A stretch of DNA of 54,708 nt from assembly GCF_026930145.1 (NCBI RefSeq), contig NZ_JANHOJ010000006.1, positions 1 through 54,708 of the forward strand, written 5' to 3'. The notes beneath the pieces were generated by a model. That model worked only from the letters and a program-made list of their open reading frames with translations, ran no database searches and was not told where the DNA came from. Numbering within the stretch: position 1 is the first letter of the stretch; each line of letters begins with the position of its first letter. Source of the DNA: Bartonella sp. A05 (lineage in GTDB: Bacteria > Pseudomonadota > Alphaproteobacteria > Rhizobiales > Rhizobiaceae). Below, piece by piece: positions 1 to 10,735 of the stretch. The translations under genes were made by a program, and so were the position numbers.

Positions 1-862
1 AAGACACGGTAAGTTTCCGCATCAATATAGCAAAATCCTTTGCGTTATTTTTGTTGCGCAAAGAGGTAATAAAAGCGTTATAATGTTCTTATTTCACAAA
101 TTGGCTCTTTGTAATTCCTAGCAGAAAATTGGCGTGAAAAGCGTGATAACGCTTGATATTCAAGACTTTAAATAATGATGATATGAAAGATTTCTTATTG
201 AAATAGATGAAATATAGATGACCTTATTATTTCAAAAACAAGCGTTGTTTATTTCTGATTATAGCATCTATCTTCTAAATAGAATTCTAGCTGTGTATTC
301 AGATTTCGAGTAGGGTTTTTGATCGCATATTCAGAAATAGAGGAGGAAATATTTGTTGTTATAATGGTTTATAACAACAATACTTTTGGCCAAAGCTGTA
401 TTTTATATATCAACTGTTTAACTATGAGCAAAGGACATTATCAAATTGGCAAATCTCCGCCAAATTGAAAAGCCGTCATTGAATTGGAGCAAAGAGAAAA
501 TCATACACTGCAAAAAAACGGAAAATCACTGGACACTTCAACAATCACACCCTCTACAAACAATTATTTAGAGCGATCTTTTGCAATTTTTCCAACAATC
601 TTTATTTCTTGACAACGTATAATGCTTAAGGACTTCCTAAAAGGAATTTTCAATAATAAGCAAATATCTCTTAGACAATTTAGAGTCTCAACAAGGCAAC
701 TTTAACCGCTATTCAAATTCTCACTCTTTGAATAAGTTACGTATTCAAAAGAAAACCTATTCTATGGTCTACATTTCTTTACGATACGCTATTTTACGAT
801 ATCTATCTGCATGCCCAATAGGGGAATTTTGCCACAAAAAGACCTTATCGTATAAAAGCCAC
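1..862. other. Left-edge stretch without a recognisable gene
   Basis: I see no credible gene here. Open frames are short and lack ribosome-binding sites, and the one near 728-979 is a shadow of rpsU. The DNA is AT-rich with short A and T runs. A TTGACA at about 611 and a TATAAT at about 620 lie too close together to form a promoter. Confidence 0.5.
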
Positions 863-1096
863 TTACCGCACAGAAACAGACCGGCTAGCACTGATAAGAC
901 CTTCTCTCTGTGCGCGCTTACGAGCAAGTTTACGTGTACGACGAATAGCTTCAGCCTTTTCACGAGCCCGTTTTTCTGATGGTTTTTCATAATATCCACG
1001 CATTTTCATTTCACGGAAAATGCCTTCACGCTGCATCTTTTTTTTCAACGCGCGCAGCGCTTGATCAACATTGTTATCACGAACGAGTACTTGCAC
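863..1096 (-). CDS. rpsU: 30S ribosomal protein S21
   Basis: Small basic protein of 77 residues, the usual length of bS21 in this order. It joins the 30S subunit near the mRNA exit and helps initiation. The N-terminus [19 protein letters not shown] and the basic Arg/Lys-rich C-terminal half are typical of the family. The start is GTG, since the complement of 1094-1096 reads GTG, preceded by an AGGA element about seven bases upstream. It stands alone, without the dnaG/rpoD neighbours seen in enterobacteria. The identification is secure. Confidence 0.97.
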   Translation of the reverse strand: MQVLVRDNNVDQALRALKKKMQREGIFREMKMRGYYEKPSEKRAREKAEAIRRTRKLARKRAQREGLISASRSVSVR

Positions 1097-1299
1097 GATT
1101 TATCCTGCTTTGTTTCAATGTCATACATAAAATAAATAGGTAAAAAACCCGATTCCTTCTAAACTAAAATTAAAAGGATATATATTATGATCGCACATAC
1201 CACAGAAACAAAGTGTTTGTCTATATTGCTTTTTAAAAACTCTATTCTTTTTACATGAATAGTGTTTTATGATTGATGATTAAGCCTCTACAGGTATGT

Positions 1300-2973
1300 T
1301 TATGAAAGGCCTTTAATTTCATGGTTTGGATCAAGATAAATTTTTTCAGCGATAGGGTGGTGTGGTAATCCAGGCATCGTCATGATGTCTCCGCAAATGA
1401 CAACGATAAAGCCTGCTCCCGCTGAAAGACGAACTTCTCGTACAGGAATCTCAAAATCAACAGGCGCACCGTATAGTGCTGGATCGGAAGAAAAAGAATA
1501 GGGTGTTTTTGCCATACAAATGGGATATGTGCCATAACCTTCTTGTTCCCAGGCCTCAAGCTGTTTTGTAATATGAAATGGGATGATGGCTTCCCGTCCA
1601 CCATAGATATTTGTTACAATGCATTGGATTTTTTGAATAAGTGGAAGATCTTTTGGGTACAGGACTTTGAAATTAGCTTTTTTTTCTTCAAGTAAGGCAA
1701 CCAGTTTTTGTGCGAGTTCTACAGCGCCTTTTCCACCTTGTTGCCAATGTTTGCAAAGAATAGCTTTGTATCCGGTTGTTTCAACGATTTTCTGTAATGT
1801 GCTTATTTCAGCATCGCTATCACTGTCAAAATGATTAATAGCAACGACGCAGGGAATACCATAGTGTTTCATATTGTTGATATGTCGCAACAGATTCGCT
1901 GCGCCTTTTTGTAAAGCTGGGATATTTTCCGTTGTTAAATTATTTTTGGCAACGCCACCATTCATTTTCAAAGCGCGAATTGTTGCGACAATGACTGTGG
2001 CATCTGGTGTAATGCCGGCTTGTTGACATTTAATATTGAAAAATTTTTCAGCCCCAAGATCAGCTCCAAATCCTGCTTCAGTAACAACATAGTCTGCGAG
2101 TTTTAAAGCTGTTTTGGTTGCGATAACTGAATTACAGCCATGAGCGATATTAGCAAAAGGTCCTCCATGAACTAAAACAGGATTGTTTTCTATTGTTTGT
2201 ACGAGATTGGGCTGTATTGCATCTTTGAGAAGGGCTGTCATTGCACCTTCTGCTTTGAGATCAGCTACAGTAACAGGTGTTTTATCGTAACGATAGGCGA
2301 TAATAATCTTTTTGAGTCTTTGTGTTAGATTGTCTAAGTTTTCGGCGAGACAGAAAATGGCCATAATTTCTGATGCAACGGTAATATCAAAGCCTGTTTG
2401 ACGGGGAAAACCATTGGTTATTCCACCCAATGAAATAACGATATCACGCAATGCACGATCATTCATGTCAAGGACACGTTTCCAAACAATGCGGCGTGGA
2501 TCAATATTTAGAGTGTTTCCCCAGTAGATGTGATTATCGATCATTGCTGCAAGGAGATTATGCGCGGCTGTAATTGCATGAAAATCACCCGTGAAATGTA
2601 AGTTAAGGTCATCCATCGGCACAACTTGCGCATAACCACCACCAGCAGCACCTCCTTTTATGCCAAAACAGGGGCCTAAAGATGGTTCTCTCAAGGTTGC
2701 TATTGCTTTTTTACCGATAAGATTAAGTGCGTCATTGAGTCCAACGGTTGTTGTTGTTTTTCCTTCTCCTGCTGGTGTTGGATTGATTGCAGTGACAAGG
2801 ATGAGTTTACCTTTTGGATTTTTATTGAGCGATTTTATGCATGCAGAGGAAATTTTTGCTTTGTCATGTCCATAAGGAATAAGATCTTCATGGGGAATAC
2901 CAATTTTTTGCGCAATTTCGGTGATGGGGCGTTTATGAGCAGAGCGTGCAATTTCAATATCTGTTTTAAGCAT
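1300..2973 (-). CDS. fhs: Formate-tetrahydrofolate ligase
   Basis: Cytoplasmic ATP-dependent ligase that joins formate to tetrahydrofolate, giving 10-formyl-THF for purine and formyl-methionine synthesis. The start is placed at the ATG opening [11 protein letters not shown], giving 557 residues, the normal family length. The longer open frame would add 35 residues that look like untranslated DNA. The P-loop [14 protein letters not shown] lies near residue 65 and is followed by the conserved glycine-rich segment around [10 protein letters not shown]. It is transcribed toward rpsU with about 200 bases between them and appears monocistronic. No clear Shine-Dalgarno is seen before the chosen ATG. 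No frame damage is seen. Confidence 0.96.
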   Translation of the reverse strand: MLKTDIEIARSAHKRPITEIAQKIGIPHEDLIPYGHDKAKISSACIKSLNKNPKGKLILVTAINPTPAGEGKTTTTVGLNDALNLIGKKAIATLREPSLGPCFGIKGGAAGGGYAQVVPMDDLNLHFTGDFHAITAAHNLLAAMIDNHIYWGNTLNIDPRRIVWKRVLDMNDRALRDIVISLGGITNGFPRQTGFDITVASEIMAIFCLAENLDNLTQRLKKIIIAYRYDKTPVTVADLKAEGAMTALLKDAIQPNLVQTIENNPVLVHGGPFANIAHGCNSVIATKTALKLADYVVTEAGFGADLGAEKFFNIKCQQAGITPDATVIVATIRALKMNGGVAKNNLTTENIPALQKGAANLLRHINNMKHYGIPCVVAINHFDSDSDAEISTLQKIVETTGYKAILCKHWQQGGKGAVELAQKLVALLEEKKANFKVLYPKDLPLIQKIQCIVTNIYGGREAIIPFHITKQLEAWEQEGYGTYPICMAKTPYSFSSDPALYGAPVDFEIPVREVRLSAGAGFIVVICGDIMTMPGLPHHPIAEKIYLDPNHEIKGLS

Positions 2974-3287
2974 AGGGAAATTCTTTAAGTTTTGTGATGG
3001 TTTGCATTTGTGCTGTTGTATCCTATGGGGATATAAGCGATAAAAAACGATAGAGTATATCACTAAAGACTGATTCAATACACCGCAAGGGGGAGTTTAC
3101 AGGCAGAATAATAAAGAATTGGTTATCATAGATATTTGTATGGGAACAGACAGATGATGCACAAAAGGCTCAAGACTGTATGTTAAAAAATCGTAGAGCT
3201 CAAAAGAGTCTAAAATTCTGCGCAAGCATTCAAAACGTTGAAATTCCATTTAAGAATATGCGCTCAAACTTAAAAAAAAAGAATATA
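2974..3287. other. Intergenic gap between fhs and tRNA-Arg
   Basis: About 310 bases without a supported gene. The fhs frame stays open through part of it but without family similarity. It probably holds the fhs promoter. Nothing else was recognised. Confidence 0.5.
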
Positions 3288-3364
3288 TGGCGCACCCGAA
3301 GAGATTCGAACTCCTGACCCCCAGATTCGTAGTCTGGTGCTCTATCCAGCTGAGCTACGGGTGC
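3288..3364 (-). tRNA. tRNA-Arg (anticodon ACG)
   Basis: Read on the minus strand this is a full cloverleaf. The acceptor stem GCACCCG pairs with CGGGTGC, then come discriminator G and an encoded CCA (complement of 3288-3290). The anticodon stem CCAGA/TCTGG encloses the loop CTACGAA, so the anticodon is ACG. ACG is normally edited to ICG and reads CGU, CGC and CGA. The T loop TTCGAAT is intact. Confidence 0.97.
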
Positions 3365-3529
3365 GCATTATTTCAGTCTTTATATATTATACAAGACAAT
3401 GGGGTTCCTAATCGTTTCGCTTATGAATTGCAAGTAAAAGTTAGTAGGAAATAAAAAAATTGTTTGTTGATGGTGTCACTCTTGTTACGAAAAAACGATC
3501 GTATAGTTTGTGTTTCCTTTAATTATGTT

Positions 3530-3559
3530 AACGGTGAGGATGCAAACGGTGAGGATGCA
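3530..3559. repeat. 15-bp direct repeat, two copies
   Basis: AACGGTGAGGATGCA occurs twice with no spacer, in the otherwise empty 366-base gap between tRNA-Arg and the efflux adaptor. It may be a replication-slippage duplication or a paired regulator site for the efflux operon. Nothing else is recognisable in the gap. Confidence 0.75.
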
Positions 3560-3730
3560 ATATGAATAATAATTAACTTGACGATTTGAACTACGAGATA
3601 TAGCGAGACGCATGAGATATGTTTTTGCCGCGGGGGTTGAAGATTCACTATCTGCATTTTGGAACTCGGCAATTTCTATTGCAAGCTATTTAAGACAAGT
3701 TTGCACTTGATGTGCAATGAGGGTAGATGT

Positions 3731-4864
3731 ATGGGGCTGTTGAAAAAAAAAATTCCATTAGTATTTTTGGTTGTTATTGGTGTAGTTGCTTATTTTAGTT
3801 TAAAATACAGCTCAGAAAAAACTGTTTCTGCCGTCAATGAGCCGAATGCATCGCATGAAACTTCAAAGGCGCCGACGGGAAGGCCGCCGGTAAATGTTGT
3901 TATTGATCGTGTTAAAATTCAAGATTTTTATGAACAGTTTAACGCTATTGGTAGCGGACGAGCTATTGCAGCAGTGGAGTTAACCCCTTGGTCAGCAGGT
4001 ATTATTGATAAACTGTTTGTGTCAGCGGGAGAAAAAGTACAAGTCGGTGATGTTATTGCACAGCTTGATTCTAAACAAGAAGAAATCGCCGCTGCAAGAG
4101 CAAAGGTACAACGCCACAATAGTGATTTAACGCTTTCGCGTATTCTTAAATTACGCGCGACCAATACGGCAACAAAGGTTCAGGAAATTTCTGCACGTTT
4201 AGAATTGGATAATGCGGATTTGATTGTGCGTGATGCTGATTTAGCGCTTGCACGGCGAACGATTCGTGCTCCAATTAGTGGAGTTGTTGGTATTTTACCT
4301 ATTGATGAAGGAAATTCTGTTAATCTCAATACTGTGATAGGACGTATTGAGAATAGAGAACGCATTTTGATTGATCTATGGGTGCCAGAACGATATGTAT
4401 CACGCATCCATAAAGGAGATGAAGTTACGGTAACTGTAATAGCACAGCCCGATAAGACTTTTGTGGGTCATGTTTATGCGCTTGATAATACAGTTGATGC
4501 AGCAAGTCGGACACTTCACGTTCAAGTTGAAATACCGAATGAAGATTATACACTCATGTCAGGTATGTCTTTTTCAGTTGCTTTTCAATTTCATGGTGGT
4601 TCTTTCCCTGTCGTTGATCCTCTTGCCGTGCAATGGAGTAGCAGGGGATCACTTGTATGGCGTGTGAGAGAAGGCAAAGTTGAGTATGTTCCAGTCTCGA
4701 TTCTTCAACGCAAATCAGATCATGTATTTGTGAGAGCTCCTTTAGAAAATGGTGATCAAATCGTCATTCAAGGAGTGCAAATGCTCTATCCAGGCAGTAG
4801 CGTTGTTATTGTTGATGACATCAATCAGCAGCAATTATCAGCTGTTAAGGAGCAAGGTGTATAA
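3731..4864 (+). CDS. RND efflux periplasmic adaptor (membrane fusion protein)
   Basis: Adaptor subunit that links an inner-membrane RND pump to an outer-membrane channel. The start is set at the ATG opening MGLLKKKI, with GAGGG about eight bases upstream; this gives 377 residues. Upstream in-frame ATGs add only implausible residues. An N-terminal membrane anchor (about residues 8-22) is followed by the biotinyl-lipoyl-like segment with AGEKVQVGDVIAQLDS, a short helical hairpin, the returning lipoyl half (RTIRAPISGVVG) and beta-barrel and membrane-proximal domains. The stop overlaps the start of the pump gene by one base (TAATG), so the two are translationally coupled. No local regulator gene is present. 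The substrate cannot be told from sequence. Confidence 0.9.
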   Translation: MGLLKKKIPLVFLVVIGVVAYFSLKYSSEKTVSAVNEPNASHETSKAPTGRPPVNVVIDRVKIQDFYEQFNAIGSGRAIAAVELTPWSAGIIDKLFVSAGEKVQVGDVIAQLDSKQEEIAAARAKVQRHNSDLTLSRILKLRATNTATKVQEISARLELDNADLIVRDADLALARRTIRAPISGVVGILPIDEGNSVNLNTVIGRIENRERILIDLWVPERYVSRIHKGDEVTVTVIAQPDKTFVGHVYALDNTVDAASRTLHVQVEIPNEDYTLMSGMSFSVAFQFHGGSFPVVDPLAVQWSSRGSLVWRVREGKVEYVPVSILQRKSDHVFVRAPLENGDQIVIQGVQMLYPGSSVVIVDDINQQQLSAVKEQGV

Positions 4865-7800
4865 TGAGTCAAGAGCTTGAGAAAAAGCAATTTATGGCCA
4901 AGTCGGAGCAGGGCGGTGCCATAGCATTATTTATTCGTCGACCGGTTTTTACCTTTGTTCTGAATGCCTTGATCGTGATTGCAGGAATTGCAGCATGGAT
5001 GGGCATTGATACGCGCGAATTGCCAGATGTTGATGTTCCTGTCGTGACTATTTCGACGACTTTCTCCGGTGCATCGGCGGAAATAATTGATCGTGAGATT
5101 ACCAAAGTTATAGAAGATGCTGTTTCTCATGTTGCGGGAGTTAAAACAGTTTCTTCTACATCTTCTTTTGGTCGTTCCCGTGTGTCGGTTAATTTTCATG
5201 TTGGTGTTGATTTAAATGTTGCTGCATCTGATATTCGCGATGCTGTTTCTCGTGTTGCTTATTCTCTTCCAAGAGATGCAGAAACACCTCTTGTTGTTAA
5301 AGCAGATGCGAATGCGGCTGCGATGATGTATTTGGTTGTCACTTCACCAACAATGGGCCTTGATGATTTGACAACGGTTGTCAATGATCACATTGTTGAT
5401 GCGCTTTCTGCTGTTGATGGTGTTGGCGATGTGCAGGTTGATAGTGCTCATACGCAAATTTTTCAGATCGATGTCGATCAAACAAAGCTTGCTAGCTATG
5501 GATTAACTGTGGCAGACGTTTCGCGTGTTTTATCTGATATGAGTGCGGATGCACCTGTAGGATCATTACGCAATTCTGAACAGGTCTTAGTTGTACGTGC
5601 TACTGCTCGTTTGACAACACCGGAAGCATTTGAACAGGTCGTTTTAAAACCCCATGTTCGTCTTGGAGATGTTGCGCATGTTGCTTTATCGCCTGATATA
5701 GAAACAGTTATTCTTCGTGTTAATGGGAAGATGGGGATAGGGTTGGGGATTGTGCGTAAGGCGCAATCCAATACTCTCGATATTTCTAAAGGCGTTCGGG
5801 TAACTCTTGATCGTATCAAAAATATTCTTCCTCCTTCTGTGCAGGTAAGTGTTATTAATGATGATGCTATTTTTATTAAGAGCGCTCTTCATGAGGTTGA
5901 GATTGCATTAGTCATAGCTATTCTCAGCGTGATTTTGGTTATTTTTCTTTTTCTCAGAGATATTCGTGTGACGCTTATTCCTGCGTTGTCCATTCCTGTC
6001 ACTTTGATAGGAACAATTGCTGCGATTTATCTTGCAGGTTTTTCATTGAATATTCTCACATTTTTAGGGCTTGTTTTAGCAACCGGGCTTGTTGTCGATG
6101 ACGCTATTGTTGTTCTTGAAAATATTGTTCGATGGCGCAATATGGGCTTTGGTCCTCATGCGGCAGCAGTATTAGGAACACGGGAAGTATTCTTTGCTGT
6201 TGTAGCAACAACATTGACTTTGATCGCTGTCTTTGTGCCTATTTCGTTTCTTCCTGGGCAAGTTGGGGTGCTTTTTAGAGAATTTGGTTTCGTTTTAGCC
6301 ATTTCTATTTTGCTTTCTTCCGTTGTTGCATTAACTCTTTGTCCTATGCTTGCTTCTCGTTCCCTTCAAGAACAAGATGAAGAAAGAAAGGGAAATACGC
6401 ATCGTTTTGTTTTTTTGGATAAATTAGGAGATTTTTGTAGCCGGCATTATACGCGTACTTTGCATAAATGTTTGGAACGTCCTTGGACTATTGTATTCGT
6501 TTCGCTTGTTTTTTTCTGCTTTTGTATTGGTGGTTATGCGAAACTCCAACAAGAATTAACGCCAGAAGAAGATAGGGCAGCTGTTGCGTTGGTTGTTACA
6601 GGGCCGCAGGGTATTTCAACACAATATCTGAATGAACAGGTGGAAAAAATTGAAGCAAGTTTACAACCACTGCGTGATTCTGGTGAGATTGTTAATACTT
6701 ATTCTATTGCGGGGATAGGTGGTTCTTCTAATACTGCTTTTCTTATCGTGTTGTTGTCATCTTGGGATAAACGCGCACGCAGTCAACAAGAAATTGTAAA
6801 AGATATTAATACGCAGCTTAGGCAGTTTCCGGCAGTATTAGCATTTGTTGTACAAGGTAATTCTTTAGGAGTACGGGGAACAGGCCAGGGATTGCAATTT
6901 GCAATTCTTGGAGCTGATTACGCACAATTACAATCTACAGCTGATAAGCTTGTTCATGCTTTGCGTGCGGATGCTCATTTTATTCGTCCACGACTTACTG
7001 TTGACGCAACACAACCGCAATTTTTTATTGAAATTAATCGAGAAAGAGCGTCTGATTTAGGGATTGATATCACTAATTTGGGCAATACATTGCAAACAAT
7101 GTTAGATGGGAAAAAAATCGGCTCTGTTTATATGGGTGATCATTCCTATGATGTTAAATTGACATCGCGTAATACCCCTATAGAAAGTCCTGCTGATTTG
7201 GAAAATATTTTTCTAAAAAGTAGAAATGAGAAATATATCCCTTTATCGGCGATTGCTGAGTTGCATGAACAAGCTATTGCACCTCAGTTAAAACGAGAAG
7301 AACGTATGAAGGCTGTTGTTTTAAGTGCAAATCTTGCTCCAGGTGTTGCTTTAGGAAGTGCTTATCAGACGGTGCAAAAAATTGCTTCTCCTTTATTATC
7401 GGAGGGAAATTATCTTATTCCTTTGGGAGAAGCGGCGACACTTGATGAAACATTTTCTCAATTTATGATCGTGTTTGGGATGGCCTTCTTGATTATTTTA
7501 TTGGTTTTGGCAGCGCAATTTGAAAGTTTTGTTTCGGGCTTCATTATCATTGCTACTGTACCATTGGGGCTTGGTTGCGCGGTGGTTGCTATGCTTTTGA
7601 GTGGTGTTAGTCTGAATATTTATAGTCAAATTGGTTTAATTTTATTAATCGGTGTTATGGCTAAAAATGGTATTTTGATTGTTGAATTTGCAGATCAATT
7701 ACGGGATCAAGGTAAAAGCGTCCGTGAAGCTATAGAAGAAGCTGCGAATATTCGTCTTCGTCCGGTGTGCATGACAATGGTCTGTGCTATTTTAGGAGGA

Positions 7801-7998
7801 ATTCCTTTGGTTTTAGCAACGGGTGCTGGAGCAGAAGCACGTATAGCTTTAGGCTGGGTTATTGTTGGTGGTTTGGGATTGGCGACCATGTGTACCCTTT
7901 ATGTAACACCGGTTGTTTATCTCTTCTTGGGACGTTTTGTTACATCAAAATCAGAAAAAACCACAAGACTTGCAAGAGAATTGAGCCAAGCTCAATGA
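4864..7998 (+). CDS. RND multidrug efflux permease (AcrB/MdtB type)
   Basis: Inner-membrane, proton-driven trimeric pump of 1044 residues, the full HAE-1 length. The N-terminal cytoplasmic tail leads into transmembrane helix 1 (FTFVLNALIVIAGIAAW), then the first large periplasmic loop. Transmembrane helix 4 carries the paired aspartates of the proton relay in GLVVDDAIVVLENI. The second half repeats the architecture, ending with the helix block around IGLILLIGVMAKNGILIVEF. The gene is coupled to the adaptor upstream. No outer-membrane factor gene is adjacent, so a TolC-type channel encoded elsewhere is assumed. The frame is undamaged. Confidence 0.95.
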   Translation: MSQELEKKQFMAKSEQGGAIALFIRRPVFTFVLNALIVIAGIAAWMGIDTRELPDVDVPVVTISTTFSGASAEIIDREITKVIEDAVSHVAGVKTVSSTSSFGRSRVSVNFHVGVDLNVAASDIRDAVSRVAYSLPRDAETPLVVKADANAAAMMYLVVTSPTMGLDDLTTVVNDHIVDALSAVDGVGDVQVDSAHTQIFQIDVDQTKLASYGLTVADVSRVLSDMSADAPVGSLRNSEQVLVVRATARLTTPEAFEQVVLKPHVRLGDVAHVALSPDIETVILRVNGKMGIGLGIVRKAQSNTLDISKGVRVTLDRIKNILPPSVQVSVINDDAIFIKSALHEVEIALVIAILSVILVIFLFLRDIRVTLIPALSIPVTLIGTIAAIYLAGFSLNILTFLGLVLATGLVVDDAIVVLENIVRWRNMGFGPHAAAVLGTREVFFAVVATTLTLIAVFVPISFLPGQVGVLFREFGFVLAISILLSSVVALTLCPMLASRSLQEQDEERKGNTHRFVFLDKLGDFCSRHYTRTLHKCLERPWTIVFVSLVFFCFCIGGYAKLQQELTPEEDRAAVALVVTGPQGISTQYLNEQVEKIEASLQPLRDSGEIVNTYSIAGIGGSSNTAFLIVLLSSWDKRARSQQEIVKDINTQLRQFPAVLAFVVQGNSLGVRGTGQGLQFAILGADYAQLQSTADKLVHALRADAHFIRPRLTVDATQPQFFIEINRERASDLGIDITNLGNTLQTMLDGKKIGSVYMGDHSYDVKLTSRNTPIESPADLENIFLKSRNEKYIPLSAIAELHEQAIAPQLKREERMKAVVLSANLAPGVALGSAYQTVQKIASPLLSEGNYLIPLGEAATLDETFSQFMIVFGMAFLIILLVLAAQFESFVSGFIIIATVPLGLGCAVVAMLLSGVSLNIYSQIGLILLIGVMAKNGILIVEFADQLRDQGKSVREAIEEAANIRLRPVCMTMVCAILGGIPLVLATGAGAEARIALGWVIVGGLGLATMCTLYVTPVVYLFLGRFVTSKSEKTTRLARELSQAQ

Positions 7999-8217
7999 TT
8001 GTTCTGGAATAGGGAGAGCGAGCATTTTTTTGAATGTCTATTGGAAAAATGCTGTGCTCATATAGAAGATATCCTTTTTAATATTTCGTCTCCCTATTCT
8101 AACACTGTTTTGTGCTCTTTATGTGCCGTAAAATTGGTTGCAATAAAAGAAGCGCTTTCTGTTTGTGTTGTCCTTGCTGTCTAGATTTCTATAGTCAAGG
8201 ACTATGGGGGATCGTTT

Positions 8218-9867
8218 ATGGTTCGCAATGAAAAAGCTTTTGAGGCAACTTTGCAAGCCTTAAAAAGGCATGTAGCAAAAGATAGTGTTTGTGATATTCG
8301 TCGACATTTTGCGGAAGATGAACAGCGTTTTTCCCGTTTTTCTCTGAGGCTTGATGATTTCCTTTTTGATTTTTCGAAATGTGGCGTGACGTTGAATACG
8401 CTACAACTCTTAGATGATCTCGCTATTGCAGCAGATGTGTTGGGTCGGTGTGAAGCGATGTTTTCTGGTCAGATCATTAATACGACTGAAAATCGCTCGG
8501 TTCTTCATAGTGCGTTACGGTTATCTGCTGATGAAGTTTTCATGTTGGATGGGCGTGATATTGTTCAAGATATTCATGCTGTTCTTTCTCATATGGAAGA
8601 ATTCTCTGATATGGTTCGCAATGGTTGCTATAGAGGAAAAAGTGGTGAGAAGATAAGCGATATTGTGAATATTGGGATTGGTGGTTCTGATCTTGGTCCT
8701 GCAATGGTTACAAGCGCTTTAAAGCCTTATCATGATGGCCCGCATTGCCACTTTGTTTCTAATGTGGACAGTGCGCATATTACCGATATTCTTGCTGATT
8801 TGAATCCGGCAACAACGTTGTTTATCATTGTTTCTAAAACTTTTACTACCGCTGAAACAATAGCGAATGCTCACGTTGCACACCGGTGGATTAGCATGCA
8901 TTTAGGAGAAGAGGCTGTTCGTACGCATTTTATCGCGGTTTCACAAGCTGTCGATCAAGTGATTGAATTTGGGATAGAACCTTCGAGAATTTTTAGACTT
9001 TGGGATTGGATAGGCGGTCGTTATTCAATTTGGTCAGCAGTTGGTCTTGTGGTTATGCTGGCAATAGGTGGTCAAAATTTCCGCCAGTTTCTCAAGGGGT
9101 CTCAACAGATGGATCACCATTTTAGGAATGCCCCGTTGCATCAAAATATTCCTATTCGGTTTGCTCTTTTAGGGTTCTGGCATCGTGTTGTTTGTGGTTA
9201 CTCTTCGCGTGCTGTTGTTCCTTATGCACAACGTCTTGTGCGTTTTCCAGCTTATTTGCAGCAGCTTGATATGGAATCAAATGGCAAGCAGGTTTCTTTG
9301 GATGGCAAGCCAATGACATTTTCAAGTTGTCCGGTTGTTTGGGGCGATTCTGGAACAAATGGACAGCACGCGTTTTTTCAGTTTTTGCATCAAGGGACAG
9401 ATGTTATTCCTGTAGAGTTTATTTTATTTGTAAAAGGACATGAGCCAAATTTACATCATATGCATGATATGCTGGTGGCGAATTGTTTGGCACAGTCAAA
9501 GGCTTTGATGAATGGACGCAGTGTTGAAGATGTTCGGCGTACCATGGTAAAAAATGGCATTGATGATCGCGAAACAGATCATTTGGCGATACATAAAAGT
9601 TTTAAAGGCAACCGACCAAGCATTATGCTGATTCAGGATTTATTAACCCCTTTCGCGCTGGGGCGTCTTATTGCTCTTTATGAGCATCGTATTTTTGTTG
9701 AAGGTGTTTTGATGAATATTAATTCATTTGATCAATGGGGCGTTGAACTGGGTAAAGAATTAGCGAATGAATTGTTATCAGTTATTCGTGGAGAAGATAA
9801 AGACGATAACTCTGATAGCTCAACTTTAGGATTATTAGCGCATATTCAAAAGAGGCGTTTGCAATAA
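8218..9867 (+). CDS. pgi: Glucose-6-phosphate isomerase
   Basis: Interconverts glucose-6-phosphate and fructose-6-phosphate in the cytoplasm, for gluconeogenesis and pentose-phosphate cycling. It has 549 residues, normal for the long bacterial PGI. Substrate-phosphate motifs are present (GIGGSDLGP, SKTFTTAET), as are MESNGK and, near the C-terminus, the lysine-containing AIHKSFKGNRPS. The catalytic-base segment, normally GEPGTNGQH, here reads GDSGTNGQH, so the general-base glutamate is replaced by aspartate at residue 377. A GGGGGA element lies just before the ATG. It is a single gene between the efflux operon and tRNA-Ser(CGA). It is certainly a PGI; its activity level is uncertain. Confidence 0.95.
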   Translation: MVRNEKAFEATLQALKRHVAKDSVCDIRRHFAEDEQRFSRFSLRLDDFLFDFSKCGVTLNTLQLLDDLAIAADVLGRCEAMFSGQIINTTENRSVLHSALRLSADEVFMLDGRDIVQDIHAVLSHMEEFSDMVRNGCYRGKSGEKISDIVNIGIGGSDLGPAMVTSALKPYHDGPHCHFVSNVDSAHITDILADLNPATTLFIIVSKTFTTAETIANAHVAHRWISMHLGEEAVRTHFIAVSQAVDQVIEFGIEPSRIFRLWDWIGGRYSIWSAVGLVVMLAIGGQNFRQFLKGSQQMDHHFRNAPLHQNIPIRFALLGFWHRVVCGYSSRAVVPYAQRLVRFPAYLQQLDMESNGKQVSLDGKPMTFSSCPVVWGDSGTNGQHAFFQFLHQGTDVIPVEFILFVKGHEPNLHHMHDMLVANCLAQSKALMNGRSVEDVRRTMVKNGIDDRETDHLAIHKSFKGNRPSIMLIQDLLTPFALGRLIALYEHRIFVEGVLMNINSFDQWGVELGKELANELLSVIRGEDKDDNSDSSTLGLLAHIQKRRLQ

Positions 9868-9900
9868 AAATATTTGGATAAGCTTATCTTCTTGATAGAT

Positions 9901-9990
9901 TGGCGGAGAGAGAGGGATTTGAACCCCCGATAGAGTTGCCTCTATGCCGCATTTCGAGTGCGGTGCTTTCAACCACTCAGCCATCTCTCC
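9901..9990 (-). tRNA. tRNA-Ser (anticodon CGA)
   Basis: Class II tRNA on the minus strand. The acceptor stem is GGAGAGA, the anticodon stem CCGCA/TGCGG, the loop CTCGAAA and the anticodon CGA. It has the long variable arm typical of serine tRNAs, a TTCAAAT T loop and an encoded CCA (complement of 9901-9903). It reads UCG. Confidence 0.97.
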
Positions 9991-10268
9991 ATTATTAAAA
10001 AATAATTTTTTGAGTATATTGCGGCTTGATAACCTTCTATTGCTTTTAGTACAACCCCTTTTTGCTTTTTTGTTGACCTTTGTTGACAGAGAACAGAAAT
10101 TTCGTCATATATGCTTAGGAAGAGTGCGGAGAAATCTGCATATTTTTGTTTGTGTTTGGATAACATTATACTTTTAAAACCCGTTACGACTGATAAAAAG
10201 CAGCCTATTTTCCTGTGTTGGTGAAGCATGGATTAAATTAAGAGCTGGATCGAATGGAAGGATAAAAA

Positions 10269-10685
10269 ATGTTCGCAGTCATTAAAACAGGTGGTAAGCA
10301 ATATCGCGTTGTTGCGAACCAACTGGTAAAAGTTGAGAAGATTATTGGCAGTGCCGGCGATATTGTTGAATTCAATGACATCTTGATGGTTGGTGAAGAA
10401 GAAAATACGACCGTGGGTTCTCCTGTTATCACTGATGCTTTGGTTACAGCTGAAATTGTAGAGCAAGGGCGTGCGCGTAAGGTTATCGCATTTAAGAAGC
10501 GCCGTCGTCAAAATTCAAAACGCACACGTGGTCATCGTCAAGAAGTTACAACGCTTCGTATTTTAGAAATTTTAACTGGTGGTGCAAAGCCAAAAAAAGC
10601 GGCTGCATCAACGAAAGTGAAGGATGTTAAGCCTTCTTCTAAAAAAGCCGCTACAAAAACTGCTGAAGAAAAGGCCACGTCATAG
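10269..10685 (+). CDS. rplU: 50S ribosomal protein L21
   Basis: 138 residues. The first hundred are the bL21 core, opening [14 protein letters not shown] and including the basic RNA-binding stretch [17 protein letters not shown]. The remaining 30 or so residues are a Lys/Ala/Ser tail, as in other rhizobial L21 proteins. A GGAAGGAT element lies seven bases before the ATG. It is followed after 50 bases by rpmA, the usual pair. The AT-rich 270 bases upstream probably hold the promoter. Confidence 0.97.
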   Translation: MFAVIKTGGKQYRVVANQLVKVEKIIGSAGDIVEFNDILMVGEEENTTVGSPVITDALVTAEIVEQGRARKVIAFKKRRRQNSKRTRGHRQEVTTLRILEILTGGAKPKKAAASTKVKDVKPSSKKAATKTAEEKATS

Positions 10686-10735
10686 AAGATAGAGGCTGTG
10701 AATTAAAGAATAAAAATGATTAAAGGAGAGCATCT

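Noticed and set aside
1..862. Promoter at 611-626 (TTGACA with TATAAT)
   Set aside because: The two hexamers are only three bases apart, so they cannot act as -35 and -10 of one promoter.
7999..8184. 61-codon frame between the RND pump and pgi
   Set aside because: Cysteine-rich random-looking composition, no ribosome site, no neighbour support.
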